From: an uncultured Bacilli bacterium
GTDB lineage: Bacteria > Bacillota_I > Bacilli_A > RF39 > UBA660
Assembly: GCA_934096015.1 (NCBI GenBank)
Contig: CAKOLD010000003.1
Span: forward strand, 6,682-70,681
Reading direction: 5' to 3'
Length of the DNA stretch: 64,000 nucleotides
The notes below the pieces were generated by a model. It searched no databases and had not been told where the DNA came from. It saw only the letters and a list, made by a program, of their open reading frames with translations. Below are positions 52,737 to 60,875 of the stretch, piece by piece (the first letter of the stretch is position 1; every line of letters starts with the position of its first letter). Position numbers and translations under genes: made by a program.

Positions 52737-52749
52737 TCCCTTTCTTTTA
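52716..52749 (+). terminator. Terminator of the bacteriocin locus
   Basis: AGAAAAGGGA (52716-52725) pairs, with one bulged A, with TCCCTTTCT (52737-52745), followed by TTT. It spans the stop codon of the second peptide. Confidence 0.55.
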
Positions 52750-52787
52750 ATATAAAAAATTGTTATAATGTAAAAAGGTGAATATAT

Positions 52788-53849
52788 TTGAATAAAGAAA
52801 TAGAAAAAATTCTAAAAAAGATAGAAAAACATGGATTTAAAGCCTATATAGTAGGAGGATATGTTAGAAATTATTTAATGGGAATTAAAACTTTTGATGT
52901 AGACATCGCAACTAGTGCCAAACCCAAAGATCTAATTAATATATTTCCTAATGCCAAATATAATCAAAATTATGGAACAATTAAAATAATAACCAATGAT
53001 TATAAATACGATATAACAACTTTTAGAAAAGAAAATTATTTTAACAATCAAATAAAAATAGATTATGTCGATAACTTTGAAGAAGATTTTTCAAGAAGAG
53101 ACTTTACAATAAATTCCATTTATATGGATAGATCAGGAAGTATCTATGATCCAACAAATGGATTAAAAGATCTCCAAAATAAAAATATTATTGTTATTGG
53201 ACAAACTTCAAAAAGATTTCAAGAAGATCCTCTAAGAATCCTAAGAGGCTTAAGATTTAAAATAGAATTAGATTTTAAGTTAGACAAAGGTATAATTGAT
53301 TACATAAAAACAAATGGACAAGAACTATCTAAAATAAGCTATTTTAGAAAAAAAGAAGAATTAAATAAAATTTTTTCCTTAAAAAATAAACTAAGTGGAT
53401 TAAACCTTTTAAAAGAATATAACCTTTTAAAACCATTAGATATTAATTTTAATAAAGTAGTTTATACTACAGATCCATTAGGAATGTGGTCTCAAATAGA
53501 ATACAGCGATAAGTATCCTTTTACAAAAGAAGAAAAATATATAATAAAGAAAATTAAAAACATTAAAAAGCTAGATGACTATACTATATATCAAAATGGT
53601 TTATACATATCATTAATTTGTGCAGAAATTCTTGAAATCGAAAAAAAGAAAATTATTGATACTTACAAAAATTTACCGATAAAAAATAAAAAAGATATAA
53701 AAATCAATTATAAAAAATTGGTGAATTTAGGATATGCTCCAAATAAAATAAATGATATAATAAATTTTATAGAAAAAGGCATAATATTTGGAAAATGCAA
53801 AAATAATTATAAAAGCATAAAAGAATATTTACAACACAATTGGAAGTGA
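52788..53849 (+). CDS. cca: CCA tRNA nucleotidyltransferase
   Basis: A 353-residue class II nucleotidyltransferase that repairs or adds the tRNA 3' CCA. It has GGYVRNYLMG (residues 23-32), the metal-binding DVDIAT, the DFEEDFSRRDFTINSIYMD motif (in part: FSRRDFTINS) and the EDPLRILRGLRF tRNA/nucleotide motif. The C-terminal domain is short. The start is TTG with AAAGGTG upstream. The tRNA-Arg here already encodes CCA, so the role is probably repair or other tRNAs. Confidence 0.95.
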   Translation: MNKEIEKILKKIEKHGFKAYIVGGYVRNYLMGIKTFDVDIATSAKPKDLINIFPNAKYNQNYGTIKIITNDYKYDITTFRKENYFNNQIKIDYVDNFEEDFSRRDFTINSIYMDRSGSIYDPTNGLKDLQNKNIIVIGQTSKRFQEDPLRILRGLRFKIELDFKLDKGIIDYIKTNGQELSKISYFRKKEELNKIFSLKNKLSGLNLLKEYNLLKPLDINFNKVVYTTDPLGMWSQIEYSDKYPFTKEEKYIIKKIKNIKKLDDYTIYQNGLYISLICAEILEIEKKKIIDTYKNLPIKNKKDIKINYKKLVNLGYAPNKINDIINFIEKGIIFGKCKNNYKSIKEYLQHNWK

Positions 53850-53853
53850 TTTA

Positions 53854-54495
53854 ATGCAGCAAAAATTTATAAGTAACATCTTAAAAAAGAAAGACTATAT
53901 TATAAAGCCTTTTATTTTTGAATTAGTAAAAAGCCAAAATTTAGATTTAAATGATACTCTACTATTAATATTTTTAACAAATCAAGAAAAACCAATATTA
54001 GATATTAGTCTAATAAAAGAAACAATTTTTTTATCGGAAATAGAAATTATGACATCGTTTAGTAATCTCTCAAGTAAAAATTTAATTAAAACAGATGTAG
54101 TAAAAAAAGATGATAAGATAGAAGAATATATTAATATTGATAATATTTACAATTTAGCATTTATGGATATAGAAAAAGAAGTGAAAAATACTGAAAAACA
54201 AGATATTTTTAGTATTTTTGAACAAGAATTTGGAAGAACACTTTCACCAATGGAATGTGAACTTATAAATGCTTGGATTAATAGTGGAATAAATGAAGAA
54301 TTAGTTATAGGTGCTTTAAAAGAAGCTATATACAATGGGGTAAATAATTTAAGATATATAGATAAAATTATTTATGAATGGGGTAAAAAAGGATTTAAAA
54401 CAATGGATGACGTAAATAAACATTTAAAAAATAAAGAAAAAAAAGATTACACAGACGATGGCTTTGACTACAATTGGTTAGATGGAAATGAATAA
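53854..54495 (+). CDS. dnaD: DnaD-family DNA replication protein
   Basis: A 213-residue protein with a winged-helix N-terminal domain (about 1-95) and the DnaD C-terminal domain (SIFEQEFGRTLSPMECELIN, then LVIGALKEAIYNGVNNLRYI) with the YIDKIIYEWGKKGFKTMDDV tail signature (in part). It helps load the helicase at oriC and restart sites. It sits between cca and nth; dnaD-nth is the B. subtilis order. It overlaps nth by 14 bases. Confidence 0.9.
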   Translation: MQQKFISNILKKKDYIIKPFIFELVKSQNLDLNDTLLLIFLTNQEKPILDISLIKETIFLSEIEIMTSFSNLSSKNLIKTDVVKKDDKIEEYINIDNIYNLAFMDIEKEVKNTEKQDIFSIFEQEFGRTLSPMECELINAWINSGINEELVIGALKEAIYNGVNNLRYIDKIIYEWGKKGFKTMDDVNKHLKNKEKKDYTDDGFDYNWLDGNE

Positions 54496-55114
54496 TATAT
54501 TAGAATATTTAGATAAAATTATCCCAAATCCTGTTTGTGAATTAAATTACAACAAAGATTATGAACTATTAATTGCTACAGTTCTATCAGCACAATGTAC
54601 AGATGCTAGAGTTAATAAAGTTACAAAAATCCTATTTGAAAAATATCCTACACTTGTAAAACTTAACGAAGCAAAAATAGATGATATTAAAACAATTATA
54701 AGAAGTTGTGGAAACTTTAATAAAAAGAGTATTTATATAAAAGAAATAACGAGCAAATTACTTTTAGAAAAAGAAGGAAAAGTTCCGAACGATTATAATT
54801 ATTTAATTAAATTACCAGGAGTTGGTAGAAAAACTATAAATGTTGTATTATCAGAATTATATAATAAACCAACAATTGCTGTAGATACTCATGTAGAAAG
54901 AGTAAGCAAAAGACTTAACATCACTTCACCAAATGCTACAGTGTTAAAAATAGAAGAGAAACTAATGAAAAAAATCCCAGAAAATAAATGGAATAGAGTA
55001 AATCATCAATTAGTTTTATTTGGTAGATATTTTTGTAAAAGTATTAACCCCAACTGTCAAGATTGTGAACTGAAAAAACAATGTAAGTATTATAAAAAAA
55101 ATAAAATTAAATAA
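54482..55114 (+). CDS. nth: Endonuclease III
   Basis: A 210-residue DNA glycosylase/AP lyase for oxidised pyrimidines. The helix-hairpin-helix LPGVGRKTINVVLSE holds the catalytic Lys (about residue 119), the catalytic Asp is in AVDTHVERVSKRLN, and the C-terminal 4Fe-4S cluster Cys are in CKSINPNCQDCELKKQC. The ATG lies inside dnaD; an ATG two codons later (54488) is also possible. Confidence 0.96.
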   Translation: MEMNNILEYLDKIIPNPVCELNYNKDYELLIATVLSAQCTDARVNKVTKILFEKYPTLVKLNEAKIDDIKTIIRSCGNFNKKSIYIKEITSKLLLEKEGKVPNDYNYLIKLPGVGRKTINVVLSELYNKPTIAVDTHVERVSKRLNITSPNATVLKIEEKLMKKIPENKWNRVNHQLVLFGRYFCKSINPNCQDCELKKQCKYYKKNKIK

Positions 55115-55151
55115 ACTATATGATATAATGATAACTAGTGAGTTGATAACA

Positions 55152-56369
55152 ATGAAAAAATATTTTCTACTTTTTATATTAAGCATAATTTGTTTATTAA
55201 ATGTACATGCAGCAGATTTAAATACTATTAATTCTCAAAATGCCTTAGTAATCAATTTAAATGATAATTCTATTTTATACAGTAAAAATATCGATGAGAA
55301 AATTGAAATAGCCAGTCTAACTAAAATTATGACATGCCTAGTTGCAATAGAAAAGATAGATGACTTTAATAAAACAGTTACTATAACTGAGCCAATGTTA
55401 GAAGATATTTTTGAATACTCTAAAGCAGGTTTAAAAGTAGGAGATACGGTAACTTTAGAGGACTTATTATATGGGATAATGTTGCCTAGTGGTGCCGATG
55501 CTGTTCAAGCTGTAGCGATTACTTTGGCAGGTAGTAATGAATCATTTGCCGAATTAATGAATGAGAGAGCTAAAAGTTTAAATTTAAGCAATACACATTT
55601 CAGTAACGGAATAGGAAAAGACGAAGACAATTATTCTACAGTAAGTGATGTATCTAAAATTCTTATTGAAGCTTTAAAAAATCCTAAATTTTATAAAATT
55701 TATACAACTAAAAGTTATACCATGACAAATGGATTAGAACTCACATCCACAATAAGCACTCATAAATTAGATACTAGTTTAATTAAAGGATCTAAAACTG
55801 GATTTACAGATGCAGCAGGATTATGTATAACAGCATTTTATGAAGATGATACATATAAGTACCTTGTTGTTACAGCAAAAGCCAACTTTACTGAAGGAAA
55901 ACCGTACCATATTTTAGATGCTTTAACTTTTATTCAATATTATTTAGAAAACTATCATTATATTGATTTATATAAAAAAGGAGACACTTTAACTTCAATA
56001 CCAGTTATAAATAGCTTAAAAGATAAGTACGATATATTATCAAAAGAAACTATAAAATTATATGTACCAACAAATATTACACCAGAAAATTTGAACATAA
56101 AAATCAATACTATTGATAATATTAGTAATAATTTAAAAAAAGGCTCTTACTTGGGAAATATTAAGGTAAGTAATAATGAAAATGAACTTTACTATGAGGA
56201 TTTTACACTTGATGAAGATATTAAATATAAAAATAATAGTGATAAACCAATAATAATTCTTTTAATTATTGCCATGGTTCTTTTAATGATCTATAACATT
56301 TTATTAAGATGTAAAATTCATCGCATAATCAATTCTTTAAAATCTAAAAAAAATAATAAAATCACCTAA
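55152..56369 (+). CDS. D-alanyl-D-alanine carboxypeptidase (second paralogue)
   Basis: A 405-residue penicillin-binding protein with a signal peptide (first ~22 residues) and a C-terminal membrane helix (about 370-390), so it is anchored at both ends or after cleavage at the C-terminus. Active-site motifs: SLTK in IASLTKIM, SGA in LPSGADAVQ in the place of SxN, and KTG in GSKTGFTDAAG. SGA rather than SGN is a change at the third position. It trims peptidoglycan; without a sporulation neighbour it is probably the vegetative DacA-like enzyme. The ATG follows AGTGAG. Confidence 0.9.
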   Translation: MKKYFLLFILSIICLLNVHAADLNTINSQNALVINLNDNSILYSKNIDEKIEIASLTKIMTCLVAIEKIDDFNKTVTITEPMLEDIFEYSKAGLKVGDTVTLEDLLYGIMLPSGADAVQAVAITLAGSNESFAELMNERAKSLNLSNTHFSNGIGKDEDNYSTVSDVSKILIEALKNPKFYKIYTTKSYTMTNGLELTSTISTHKLDTSLIKGSKTGFTDAAGLCITAFYEDDTYKYLVVTAKANFTEGKPYHILDALTFIQYYLENYHYIDLYKKGDTLTSIPVINSLKDKYDILSKETIKLYVPTNITPENLNIKINTIDNISNNLKKGSYLGNIKVSNNENELYYEDFTLDEDIKYKNNSDKPIIILLIIAMVLLMIYNILLRCKIHRIINSLKSKKNNKIT

Positions 56370-56431
56370 ATTTGAATATTTGATATATTACTTTTACCAA
56401 ATATTTGATATAATCATTATTAGGTGATTTT
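56358..56431 (+). promoter_or_regulatory. Inverted repeat covering the nusB ribosome site, with a -10-like box in its loop
   Basis: AAAATCACCTAA (56358-56369) is perfectly complementary to TTAGGTGATTTT (56420-56431). The 5' arm is the end of the upstream gene and the 3' arm contains the nusB Shine-Dalgarno AGGTG. TATAAT (56409-56414) lies in the loop, so RNA started there would lack the 5' arm and have a free ribosome site, while read-through RNA would be masked. Confidence 0.5.
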
Positions 56432-56432
56432 T

Positions 56433-56825
56433 GTGTCTTTAAATAGAAGTGAATTAAGAGAAAAAATAATGACTATACTATATCAAATAAATTTATATAA
56501 AACTAATAACATGAATTATAATGTTGATGATATTATAAAAGAAAATATGGATGTTGAAAATGAATTTGTAAAAGAAATTGTTTACGGAGTAATGACATAT
56601 TACGATGAACTTATAAAAATCGCTAATGACAATTTAGTTGATTGGACAATTGATAGACTTGATTTAACAGGTGCCACGATTTTAATGATGGGGCTATATG
56701 AATTAAAATATATGGATACTCCAGAAATAGTAGTTATAAACGAAGCTTTAGATCTTGCTAATAAATACAGTAGTGAAAATGTTAGAAAAATGATTAATGC
56801 CGTTTTAGACAAAGTGAGATCTTAA
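56433..56825 (+). CDS. nusB: Transcription antitermination factor NusB
   Basis: A 130-residue all-helical protein that binds boxA RNA with NusE (S10) in rRNA antitermination. It has RSELREKIMTILYQI at the N-terminus and DRLDLTGATILMMGLYELKY, VVINEALDLANKYSSENVRK and MINAVLDKV (family C-terminal half). The start is GTG at 56433 with TTAGGTG upstream; a GTG at 56424 lies in that site. The stop overlaps the xseA start (TAATG). Confidence 0.93.
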   Translation: MSLNRSELREKIMTILYQINLYKTNNMNYNVDDIIKENMDVENEFVKEIVYGVMTYYDELIKIANDNLVDWTIDRLDLTGATILMMGLYELKYMDTPEIVVINEALDLANKYSSENVRKMINAVLDKVRS

Positions 56826-58087
56826 TGGAAAAAAGATATATAACAGTAACAACTTTAAACAATTATTTAAAACATAAATTTGATACTGACCCCAATATTC
56901 AACGCGTATCATTAAGAGGAGAAATATCTAATTTTAAAGGACACACAAGAGGCCATCTTTATTTTACAATTAAAGATGAAAATTCCAGAATTAGTGCTGT
57001 AATGTTTGCATCTCATGCTTCTAAAATTACATTCACCCCGATTGATGGCATGAAAGTATTAGCAACAGGAAGAGTAAGTATTTATCCTGCCACGGGATCC
57101 TATCAAATCTATGTTGAAGAAATGGAAGAAGACGGAATAGGAAATTTATATCTAAAATTCGAAGAACTTAAGAAAAAATTAGCATCAGAAGGTTTATTTG
57201 ATCAGAATCTAAAAAAGCCGATTCCTAAGTACCCAGAAAAAATTGGAATAGTAACCGCTTCAACTGGAGCAGCTATAAGAGATATTCAAAGTACGATAAA
57301 AAGAAGATATCCTTTGTGTGAAACTATTTTATTTCCCTCTTTAGTTCAAGGAGAGTTGGCTGCACCTAATATCGTAAAACAAATAGAGATTGCTGATGAA
57401 TATGGATTAGATGTTCTTATCGTCGGCAGAGGTGGAGGATCCATAGAAGACTTATGGGCTTTTAACGAAGAAATAGTTGCTAGAGCAATATATAAAGCAA
57501 AGACCCCAATAATTAGTGCAGTTGGGCATGAAATAGATTTTACAATAGCCGACTTTGTAGCAGATTTACGTGCCCCAACTCCAACAGGAGCTGCAGAAAT
57601 GGCAGTTCCTAATATTACAGATTTAAAAGAATTAACAAATCAATTAACTATACGATTAAATAAAACTATAAATCGTAAACTGGATGAAGAGAAAAATAAA
57701 TACAATAATTTACGTAACAATCATGTATTAACATCCCCATTGGCACCAATTGAAATTAAAGAGGAAAAATTAGCAAATATTATCACTAATCTTGAAAATA
57801 TAATAAAACATAAAATAGAAATTAATAAAAATAATTATTTAAATTTAATAAATAATAATATATTAAAAAATCCTGAGATTTTATTTGGAAAATCAAAAGA
57901 AAGATACAATCTTAATATAAATAAATTAGAACTTTTAAATCCCTTAAATATCTTAAAAAAAGGATATAGTATTGTAAAAAAAGATAACGAAGTAATAAAA
58001 AAGAAAGAACAAATTAAAGTTAATGATTTAATAAATATTACATTAAATAATGGTGAGTTAAAAGCAGAAATAAAGGAAGTGAAATAA
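56825..58087 (+). CDS. xseA: Exodeoxyribonuclease VII large subunit
   Basis: A 420-residue subunit of the single-strand exonuclease VII. It has an N-terminal OB fold (ITVTTLNNYLKHKFD, LRGEISNFKGHTRGHLYFTI given in part), the catalytic domain with IGIVTASTGAAIRDIQSTIKRR (in part) and VGRGGGSIEDLWAFNEE, AVGHEIDFTIADFVADLRAPTPTGAAE (in part), and a coiled coil before the C-terminal GYSIVKKD segment. It overlaps xseB by one base. Confidence 0.97.
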   Translation: MEKRYITVTTLNNYLKHKFDTDPNIQRVSLRGEISNFKGHTRGHLYFTIKDENSRISAVMFASHASKITFTPIDGMKVLATGRVSIYPATGSYQIYVEEMEEDGIGNLYLKFEELKKKLASEGLFDQNLKKPIPKYPEKIGIVTASTGAAIRDIQSTIKRRYPLCETILFPSLVQGELAAPNIVKQIEIADEYGLDVLIVGRGGGSIEDLWAFNEEIVARAIYKAKTPIISAVGHEIDFTIADFVADLRAPTPTGAAEMAVPNITDLKELTNQLTIRLNKTINRKLDEEKNKYNNLRNNHVLTSPLAPIEIKEEKLANIITNLENIIKHKIEINKNNYLNLINNNILKNPEILFGKSKERYNLNINKLELLNPLNILKKGYSIVKKDNEVIKKKEQIKVNDLINITLNNGELKAEIKEVK

Positions 58088-58314
58088 TGCAAGAAAAAAA
58101 ATTTGAAGAACTTATGGTAGATTTAGAAAAAATAGTTAAAGAACTAGAAACTGGAGAAGTTGATTTAGAAAGCAGCATAGAAAAATATACAGAAGCTATG
58201 AAGTTAGCAAAAATATGTGGAGATAAACTAGACAAAGCCACAGAATCAGTAAATAAAATTTTAAATGAAGACGGTACACTTACTGATTTTAATGTAGAAG
58301 AGAATAACCAATAA
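58087..58314 (+). CDS. xseB: Exodeoxyribonuclease VII small subunit
   Basis: A 75-residue helical protein with the XseB pattern KFEELMVDLEKIVKELETGE and LESSIEKYTEAMKLAKICGD. It binds XseA to form exonuclease VII. Start and stop are coupled to xseA (ATGA-type overlap). A terminator follows. Confidence 0.95.
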   Translation: MQEKKFEELMVDLEKIVKELETGEVDLESSIEKYTEAMKLAKICGDKLDKATESVNKILNEDGTLTDFNVEENNQ

Positions 58315-58330
58315 ATGGTTATTTTTTTTT
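58303..58330 (+). terminator. Intrinsic terminator after xseB
   Basis: AATAACCA (58303-58310) pairs with TGGTTATT (58316-58323) over a 5-base loop and is followed by T residues. Confidence 0.85.
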
Positions 58331-58363
58331 GACTATTTTATTCATAATAATAAGGGTGAGATT

Positions 58364-59332
58364 ATGAAAAGAAAATTAATTATATTATTAATAAGTTTAT
58401 TTATTCCTTTAAATACCTTAGCATATTCAAAATTTATCATACCTGGTGGAGAAAATATAGGAATTGAAGTCAAAAATAATGGTGTTTTAATAATAGGATT
58501 TTATAAAATAAATGAATCTTACAACAAAAATGGCTTAAAAATAGGAGATACAATACTAAAAGTTAATGATAAAAATATTACTACCATTGAGGAACTTGTA
58601 AATACCATAGATGAAAAACAAAAAGATGGCAAAGTAAATATCACAATATTAAGGGATAATAAAGAAAAAAATATAGAATTTGAACTTATCGAAGATAACA
58701 ATAGATACAAAACAGGTTTATATGTTAAAGATTCTATTACAGGAATAGGAACTCTAACATATATTGATCCTTCTACTCACATTTATGGAGCTCTCGGTCA
58801 CGAAATAATTGAATCCAATAGCCTAAAAAAAATTGAAGTAAGAACTGGAGCCATATTTGAAAGTAATATTACTGGAATAGATAAAAGTGAAAGGGGAGTA
58901 GCTGGTACTAAAAATGCCAAATTTAATTTTAAAAATATTTATGGAACAATTAATAAAAATACTGGAAGTGGTATATACGGAGAATACAAAGTTAACTTTC
59001 CAGAAAAAGAACTTTTAGAAGTTGCTACAAATGAAGAAATAAAAACCGGAGAAGCCAAAATATTAACAGTTTTAAAAAATAATAAAGTTGAAGAATTCAA
59101 TATAAATATTTTAAAAATAGATTCTACTACAAAAATAAAAAATATCTATTTTGAAATAACTGATAAAAACTTAATAAATCAAACTGGTGGAATAGTACAA
59201 GGGATGAGTGGATCACCAATTATTCAAAACAATAAAATTATTGGAGCGGTAACTCATGTCATTATTAATGAACCAGTAACTGGCTATGGCATATTCATAA
59301 CCACAATGTTAGAAACTGGAGAAGCAAATTAA
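58364..59332 (+). CDS. spoIVB: SpoIVB-type serine peptidase (S55)
   Basis: A 322-residue secreted protease that, in spore formers, is made in the forespore and triggers pro-SigK processing. It has a signal peptide (about 1-20), a PDZ domain (about 30-110), and the S55 domain with GIGTLTYIDPSTHIYGALGH (catalytic His at the end) and GIVQGMSGSPIIQNN with the serine in MSGSP (281-285), then AVTHVIINEPVTGYGIF. It is shorter than B. subtilis SpoIVB (~425), lacking much of the N-terminal region. Start: GGGTGAG. No spo0A gene follows here. Confidence 0.9.
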   Translation: MKRKLIILLISLFIPLNTLAYSKFIIPGGENIGIEVKNNGVLIIGFYKINESYNKNGLKIGDTILKVNDKNITTIEELVNTIDEKQKDGKVNITILRDNKEKNIEFELIEDNNRYKTGLYVKDSITGIGTLTYIDPSTHIYGALGHEIIESNSLKKIEVRTGAIFESNITGIDKSERGVAGTKNAKFNFKNIYGTINKNTGSGIYGEYKVNFPEKELLEVATNEEIKTGEAKILTVLKNNKVEEFNINILKIDSTTKIKNIYFEITDKNLINQTGGIVQGMSGSPIIQNNKIIGAVTHVIINEPVTGYGIFITTMLETGEAN

Positions 59333-59345
59333 GCTTCTTTTTTTG
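59320..59345 (+). terminator. Intrinsic terminator after spoIVB
   Basis: AGAAGC (59320-59325) pairs with GCTTCT (59333-59338) over a 7-base loop, followed by a T run. Confidence 0.75.
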
Positions 59346-59462
59346 TTTAAAAGTAAGAGTTTTATGCCCAAATAAAAAAATAGACGCAAAACTAGATATT
59401 TAAAACATAATAAAAATTAAAAATAAAACTTTATTATAAACTAACAAAAAAGGAGGTCATAT

Positions 59463-60008
59463 ATGGATAATTGGACAGATAAATATCAACATCTTCTATA
59501 CGGCGCAAAACAGCGTTTTCTTAATTCTGAAAAACAATACCTAGTAGTTGGAATGGATGAAAACCATGATTTTAGAGAATTGTTCTTAAATGAAATACCA
59601 AACATTGGTTTTTTTGTCGATTCCTACAAAAAAGAAAAATATTTAAAAGTTTCTCTATTCGAATTAAAAGAAGACAAATTAAATCTTATTTATTCATACG
59701 ATATGGAAAGTCAAATAAAAAATACAGATTTATTGTCATCAAACACTTGGAAAGCACCAGAAGAAATTTTATTGGAAGCTACTAAGAATATTCCTGAAGT
59801 ATGCAATAAATATTTGATATTAACATATAAAAATAATGAATATAATTGGGCTTATTTAAATGAGGCCGATCCTAATATTTTTCTAGAAAAATACGAAATA
59901 GAAAAAATAGAAGCTTGCGCTTTATATCAAAAAAATGGTAACCATTATCTTTTAATAGATGGTTACCATTTAAGAAAGGAACCTCAAAATGAAAGATCCA
60001 GAAGTTAA
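59463..60008 (+). CDS. Unknown cytosolic protein
   Basis: A 181-residue acidic protein without signal peptide or membrane segment. It is rich in Tyr, Asn, Glu and Trp (NWTDKYQHLLYGAKQRFL, NNEYNWAYLNEADPN). The ribosome site AAAGGAGGTC is the strongest in the neighbourhood. It overlaps the next gene by 20 bases, so the two are coupled. I do not recognise a family. Position between spoIVB and a frameshifted acetyltransferase suggests accessory DNA; an immunity or effector pair is one possibility but nothing proves it. Confidence 0.55.
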   Translation: MDNWTDKYQHLLYGAKQRFLNSEKQYLVVGMDENHDFRELFLNEIPNIGFFVDSYKKEKYLKVSLFELKEDKLNLIYSYDMESQIKNTDLLSSNTWKAPEEILLEATKNIPEVCNKYLILTYKNNEYNWAYLNEADPNIFLEKYEIEKIEACALYQKNGNHYLLIDGYHLRKEPQNERSRS

Positions 60009-60357
60009 TTATACAGGAGACGAACTTTATCACTTAAGTGATAACGAATTTGGTTATGATGCCAAAATAGAAGCAAGAGAAAATGGAGCATATGCCCTTT
60101 ATGAAACCAAAAGTAACTGGCAAGATCATTCTCATACAGAATATGATGAAAATGGAAATGAAACATATCATAGAAGTGAAGGATATGATCATTCTTGGAG
60201 TCATAGACAAAGTGATTATATTTTAACAATATTAGAAAATTTATCATTTGAAAAATTACAAATAGTGGAAGCAACAACAACTAACGAATATGTAAAAAAC
60301 AGTGCTAATTTTATTTTAAAAAATAATCAAGTCAAGGTAAAAAAATATACTTTATAA
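59989..60357 (+). CDS. Unknown small His/Asp/Tyr-rich protein
   Basis: A 122-residue protein with a striking polar centre: NWQDHSHTEYDENGNETYHR followed by SEGYDHSWSHRQSDY, which carries six His residues and could bind metal. The C-terminal third is more ordinary. It has no signal peptide or membrane segment. The ribosome site is AAAGGAA, inside the upstream gene. No family recognised. Confidence 0.55.
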   Translation: MKDPEVNYTGDELYHLSDNEFGYDAKIEARENGAYALYETKSNWQDHSHTEYDENGNETYHRSEGYDHSWSHRQSDYILTILENLSFEKLQIVEATTTNEYVKNSANFILKNNQVKVKKYTL

Positions 60358-60365
60358 GGACAAAT

Positions 60366-60808
60366 ATGAAATTAGTATTTCCCACATATAAATACAAAAA
60401 AGCTACGAAGAATTAATTCAAAGCGCTAAAAATAATAATGATTTAGATTTTATAAAAACAATATATGATGATAAAATAAGTTTTAGTCAAATATTAAAAA
60501 AAACTAATAAAAATAGACAAGAACAACCAATATTTTGGATAATCTTGCATGAAATAGTTATAGGATTTGTAGAACTTGATTTAGTAAAATCAAATCTATT
60601 CTGTTATATAAAAAAAGAACAACGTCATAAAGGATATGCAACTAAAGCAGTCTCATTAGTAATAGAAAAAATGCAGGAATTAAAAATACCAAAAATACTA
60701 ATTGAATGTGAAAAAAACAACTTCTATTGGGAAAAAGTTATTATAAGCAACCATGGTACTTTACTAAAAACAGATAAAGAAATCAAAATATATTCTATAA
60801 ACATTTAA
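60366..60808 (+). pseudogene. Frameshifted GNAT acetyltransferase
   Basis: From ATG 60366 the frame reads KLVFPTYKYKK, a usual start for this type, and then stops at TAA after 16 codons. The frame changes at the A run 60396-60401; from there SYEELIQSAKNNNDLDFIKT continues unbroken to 60808. The C-terminal half has the acetyl-CoA loop in EQRHKGYATKAVSLVIEK and the ending IECEKNN, a GNAT pattern. Middle parts of the usual domain look shortened. Either a real inactivation, a sequencing error in the homopolymer, or slippage. Confidence 0.65.
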
Positions 60809-60875
60809 AATATTGCAAAAATCTCTGCAATATTTTTTTATTTATGTTAAAATTAACATAATAGGGAGGGAACAT

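Noticed and set aside
58343..58349. CATAATA resembling a SigF/SigG -10 before spoIVB
   Set aside because: No matching -35 is present, and transcription from it would start within the ribosome-binding site.
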